Shown piece after piece: positions 62,401 to 64,000 of a DNA stretch of 64,000 nt. The notes under the pieces are model-generated. The model worked only from the letters and a program-made list of their open reading frames with translations. It was not told the DNA's origin and made no database searches. This stretch comes from Hyphococcus sp. (lineage in GTDB: Bacteria > Pseudomonadota > Alphaproteobacteria > Caulobacterales > Parvularculaceae): contig JANQON010000006.1 of assembly GCA_028289605.1 (NCBI GenBank), positions 124,001 to 188,000 of the forward strand, read 5' to 3'. Numbering within the stretch: the stretch's first letter is position 1; each line of letters starts with the position of its first letter. Position numbers and translations under genes: made by a program.

Positions 62401-63113
62401 GGCCGAAAGCGGGCGGTCCGCATTATCTTCACGCCCTGACCCGGCGGTCTAATCCCGTGTCGGAATCGATGTTGTCTCTGGACGATGCGCCCCTCAACGG
62501 GACCGCCGAACGGGCGCTGGCCCATGCGCGCGACGCGTACGGCGAATGGAGCCTTTGCGACCGCGTCGCCGTGGTCGAGGCGGCGCTGCAGCAGATCGAC
62601 GACCTCACGGATGCGTCGCGCCGCAATATTCTGGACACGGCGCATGCGGCCGTCGGCAATCGCGAGCTGCCCGGACCCACAGGCGAGTCCAATACGCTGA
62701 AACTGCGCGGCCGCGGCGTCGCCCTCTGCCTCGGCGGCGACGCAGCGTCGGACGGCGCGCAAATCCTTACCGCCGTCGCAGCCGGCAACGCGGTCATATG
62801 CGGCCATTCCCCAACGGCCTCCGAAATCATTCGCGCCTTTGACGACGCCGGCGCGCCGGAGCGCCTCATTGCGACGCTGAACGGCGCCGTTCCCGAGGCC
62901 GTTTTGCTGAACGACAGTGTTCGCCTCGTCGCCTATGACGGCGGCGCCGAGGGGCGCGCGCGACTGGAGCAGGTAATAAAGCGTCGCAGCGGCGCCATTA
63001 TCCCCGTAGTCTCCACCAACGACCCGCCATGGCGGTTTTGCACTGAGCGCACTTTAACCATAAACACGACAGCGGCCGGCGGCGACGTGCGGCTCTTGTC
63101 GCTTAACGAATGA
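59436..63113 (+). CDS. putA: Bifunctional proline dehydrogenase/P5C dehydrogenase PutA
   Basis: A 1225-residue PutA. The N-terminal half is the FAD proline dehydrogenase (key regions around FGVVVQAYQRRAPFVLDWL and MVRLVKGAYWDSEIKRAQ), the second half an aldehyde dehydrogenase for P5C with E780 in AETGGINAMI and C814 in SAGQRCSACR. A C-terminal ALDH-like extension (about residue 1020 to the end) replaces the minimal form, and there is no N-terminal ribbon-helix-helix, so it is the type B layout with no self-regulation. GAAGGATCG precedes the ATG. Catabolises proline to glutamate. Confidence 0.95.
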   Translation: MSRETSVLSPLRNHIRDHTLATEAGLTRDLASLINLDENARKTAQTRAADFVRKARANAVRSGLIDKFLQEYGLSTAEGVTLMRLAEALLRTPDAATANSLIEDKIEAGDWAAHKGKSPFPLVNFSTRALMLTAAWLDDVEAKDPLRRMAKATKDALDRLGEPVIRASVAQAMRIMGEHFVLGETIEEAVRRGRKFSAAGYQFSFDMLGEAAHTAADAEKYFNDYADAIDEIARHADAEKSVDNPGISVKLSALHPRYEYGKKERVLKELGERTASLARRAKAANIGFNIDAEEADRLDLSLDIIEQLMRDPMLADWRGFGVVVQAYQRRAPFVLDWLAALARDTGRRMMVRLVKGAYWDSEIKRAQVMGLESYPVYTRKTLTDLSYVACARKILSATDAFYPQFATHNALTATTVMEMAGDYDDYELQRLHGMGEALHDSLIEDGARSRIYAPVGGHKELLPYLVRRLLENGANSSFVNQLIDPDLSVEDIVADPIEEFASLDPIENPGIPAPRDHLGGRVSAQGWDETDPGTVESLLAAHKDMPDAIAAHPIIVGDVAGAETQSVRNPADREKIVGDIQNSAPADVAAACEAAAAFAPEWAATPAAHRADMLRRASKMLEERGEFFMALAVAEAGKTWPDAVAEIREAVDFLRYYADECEKLRGEPLGVVACISPWNFPLAIFLGQVSASLAAGNCVIAKPAEQTPLIAYEAVKLLHEAGAPPSALQFAPGDGPSVGGPLVENDHIAGVVFTGSTATAQRIKRTLVDSGRHDSALIAETGGINAMIIDSTALLEQAVTDTVASAFQSAGQRCSACRVVCVQEDVFDRFQEMLAGAMAELAVGDPALLATDVGPVIDAESRENIERHLTRLGSQARLIATAHGNEDGADGTFIRPAAYEIESLSDLKEEIFGPVLHVVRYSSDRLVELVHEINGLGFGLTMGVHTRIDETMHAITRRAQIGNVYVNRNQIGAVVGVQPFGGEALSGTGPKAGGPHYLHALTRRSNPVSESMLSLDDAPLNGTAERALAHARDAYGEWSLCDRVAVVEAALQQIDDLTDASRRNILDTAHAAVGNRELPGPTGESNTLKLRGRGVALCLGGDAASDGAQILTAVAAGNAVICGHSPTASEIIRAFDDAGAPERLIATLNGAVPEAVLLNDSVRLVAYDGGAEGRARLEQVIKRRSGAIIPVVSTNDPPWRFCTERTLTINTTAAGGDVRLLSLNE

Positions 63114-63206
63114 CCGGCCGCGCGCCGAAAATACGACTCTTGTCGCGGGCGAGGCTCGATTCACCGCACAAGCGCTTGCGCAGATTAGAGGAGCATCGTT
63201 GAAAGC

Positions 63207-64000
63207 ATGGATGGATCAGGGCGCTCTGAAATGACGGCGGCATCGGTATCCGACCCCAAGGGCGGACCCTTCCTTGGCGCGGCGGGCCGTACCGGCCACT
63301 GGATGAACTGGCTGTTCGCCGACAAGAACCGCATGTTCTGGGTGCTCCAGGTTGCGGGCTGGCTCGGCTTTTTCATTCTCCACGTGTCGAGCGTTTCAAC
63401 CTTCGTCGCGGGCCGCACGCCCGAGGCGTTGCTGTATTCCCTGGCATCGTCCCTGGTCGGATTTTTAACGACCAGCATTCTCGCACGCCCGATTTATCAT
63501 TATGCGCGGGGACAAAAGCCAACCTTTATATTGGTCATCGCCATCCCTTCCACCATTTTGATGGCGGTCGCCATGGCGGCGATGAAAACAAAGATCTTCA
63601 GCTACATCTTCGGACCGGAATGGCTCGATACCCGAAACATGCCCTTCGGGGTCGGCAATCAATTGCTGCTGCTCTTGCCCGATATTCAGGCGAACCTGTT
63701 TCTGCTCGGTTCCTGGGCAGGCTTCTATTTCGGGATCAATTATTACCTGAACCTGCGCAATGAGATGGAACGCGTCGTTCTTTCCGCCCGTCTCGCTGAT
63801 CAGGCTCAACTGAAAATGCTGCGCTATCAGCTGAACCCCCACTTCCTGTTCAACACGTTGAATGCGATTTCGACCCTGGTGCTGGAACAGGAAGGCAAGC
63901 ACGCGAACAAGATGATCTCGCAGCTCTCCGCTTTCCTGCGATACTCCCTCGACAGCGATCCCCTGCTGAAAACGTCGCTCGCGGAAGAAGTGCGCGCGCT
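63207..64000 (+). CDS. LytS/YehU-type sensor histidine kinase (partial)
   Basis: About 264 codons are visible; the gene runs off the right edge. Several N-terminal membrane segments (FWVLQVAGWLGFFILHV, LLYSLASSLVGFLTTSIL, FILVIAIPSTILMAVAMAAM, LLLLLPDIQANLFLLGSW) precede the His-kinase region with LRYQLNPHFLFNTLNAISTL, the HisK-type (PF06580) phosphoacceptor box. The ATG at 63207 follows AGAGGAG 13 bases away; 63231 is an alternative. Expect the ATPase domain and a LytR-type regulator beyond the window. Confidence 0.85.
   Translation, partial: MDGSGRSEMTAASVSDPKGGPFLGAAGRTGHWMNWLFADKNRMFWVLQVAGWLGFFILHVSSVSTFVAGRTPEALLYSLASSLVGFLTTSILARPIYHYARGQKPTFILVIAIPSTILMAVAMAAMKTKIFSYIFGPEWLDTRNMPFGVGNQLLLLLPDIQANLFLLGSWAGFYFGINYYLNLRNEMERVVLSARLADQAQLKMLRYQLNPHFLFNTLNAISTLVLEQEGKHANKMISQLSAFLRYSLDSDPLLKTSLAEEVRA

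Overview
The window reads as chromosomal DNA of a free-living, aerobic alphaproteobacterium. The evidence is a GTTC-N7-GTTC LexA box between ssb and uvrA, a three-gene fbcFBC-type bc1 operon (petABC), hopanoid genes (hpnB, hpnC and the edge of hpnD), a TamA/TamB pair, an ornithine decarboxylase beside a deoxyhypusine-synthase-like gene, and high GC with strong GCC/GCG codon bias. A member of or near the Parvularculales/Hyphomonadales is my guess; the order is inference. No plasmid, phage, insertion sequence or CRISPR array is visible.

Layout. 1-2.2 kb: hopanoid genes hpnD/hpnC (minus) divergent from hpnB (plus). 2.3-6.8 kb: a small orphan, then a tightly packed minus-strand operon of sulfotransferase, beta-propeller lipoprotein, HpnA-like epimerase and phytanoyl-CoA-dioxygenase-like oxygenase, which looks like a lipid-tailoring unit. 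7.0-12.6 kb: tamA-tamB. 12.8-14.0 kb: a CYP153-like P450. 14.3-19 kb: a small lipoprotein, a structured RNA with intrinsic terminator, a Lys/Arg-rich histone-H1-like repeat protein, ssb, an SOS box and uvrA. 19.4-25.3 kb: small enzymes, lipoproteins and hypotheticals separated by palindromic repeats. 25.4-31.2 kb: a lipoprotein metalloprotease, a HemG-like flavodoxin behind an FNR/FixK box, a sterol-desaturase-family protein, a GGCT-like protein, a periplasmic binding protein, an N-formylglutamate amidohydrolase-like protein and a YbdK-like ligase. 31.2-32.5 kb: initiator tRNA with a duplicated 5' end around a 27-bp minisatellite, then an EndoIII-like glycosylase. 32.6-36.8 kb: Ppx/GppA and a phage-shock (Psp) locus with a sigma-54 promoter, divergent pspF and two extra microproteins. 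37-47 kb: a subtilase, phenylalanine hydroxylase, an EF-hand protein, an ABC exporter, ThuA/SDR, and a second sterol-desaturase-like operon. 47-51.6 kb: ndk, a DUF4870-like protein, trmL and petABC. 51.9-55.2 kb: polyamine genes. 55.8-63.1 kb: fatty acid beta-oxidation pair and putA. The right edge cuts a LytS-type sensor kinase.

Functional themes are envelope and membrane biology (hopanoids, putative lipid tailoring, TamAB, Psp, two sterol-desaturase-like proteins), aerobic respiration with alkane, fatty acid and proline catabolism, SOS repair, and polyamines. A striking background feature is at least twelve copies of one palindromic intergenic repeat, three of them carrying a second module nested inside, plus two copies of a second family and one of a third.

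The best candidates for something undescribed are the sulfotransferase/propeller/HpnA-like/PhyH operon next to the hopanoid genes, the enlarged Psp locus, the tRNA-fMet minisatellite duplication, and the structured RNA at 14.6-14.8 kb. All functional calls come from reading motifs by eye, without database searches.
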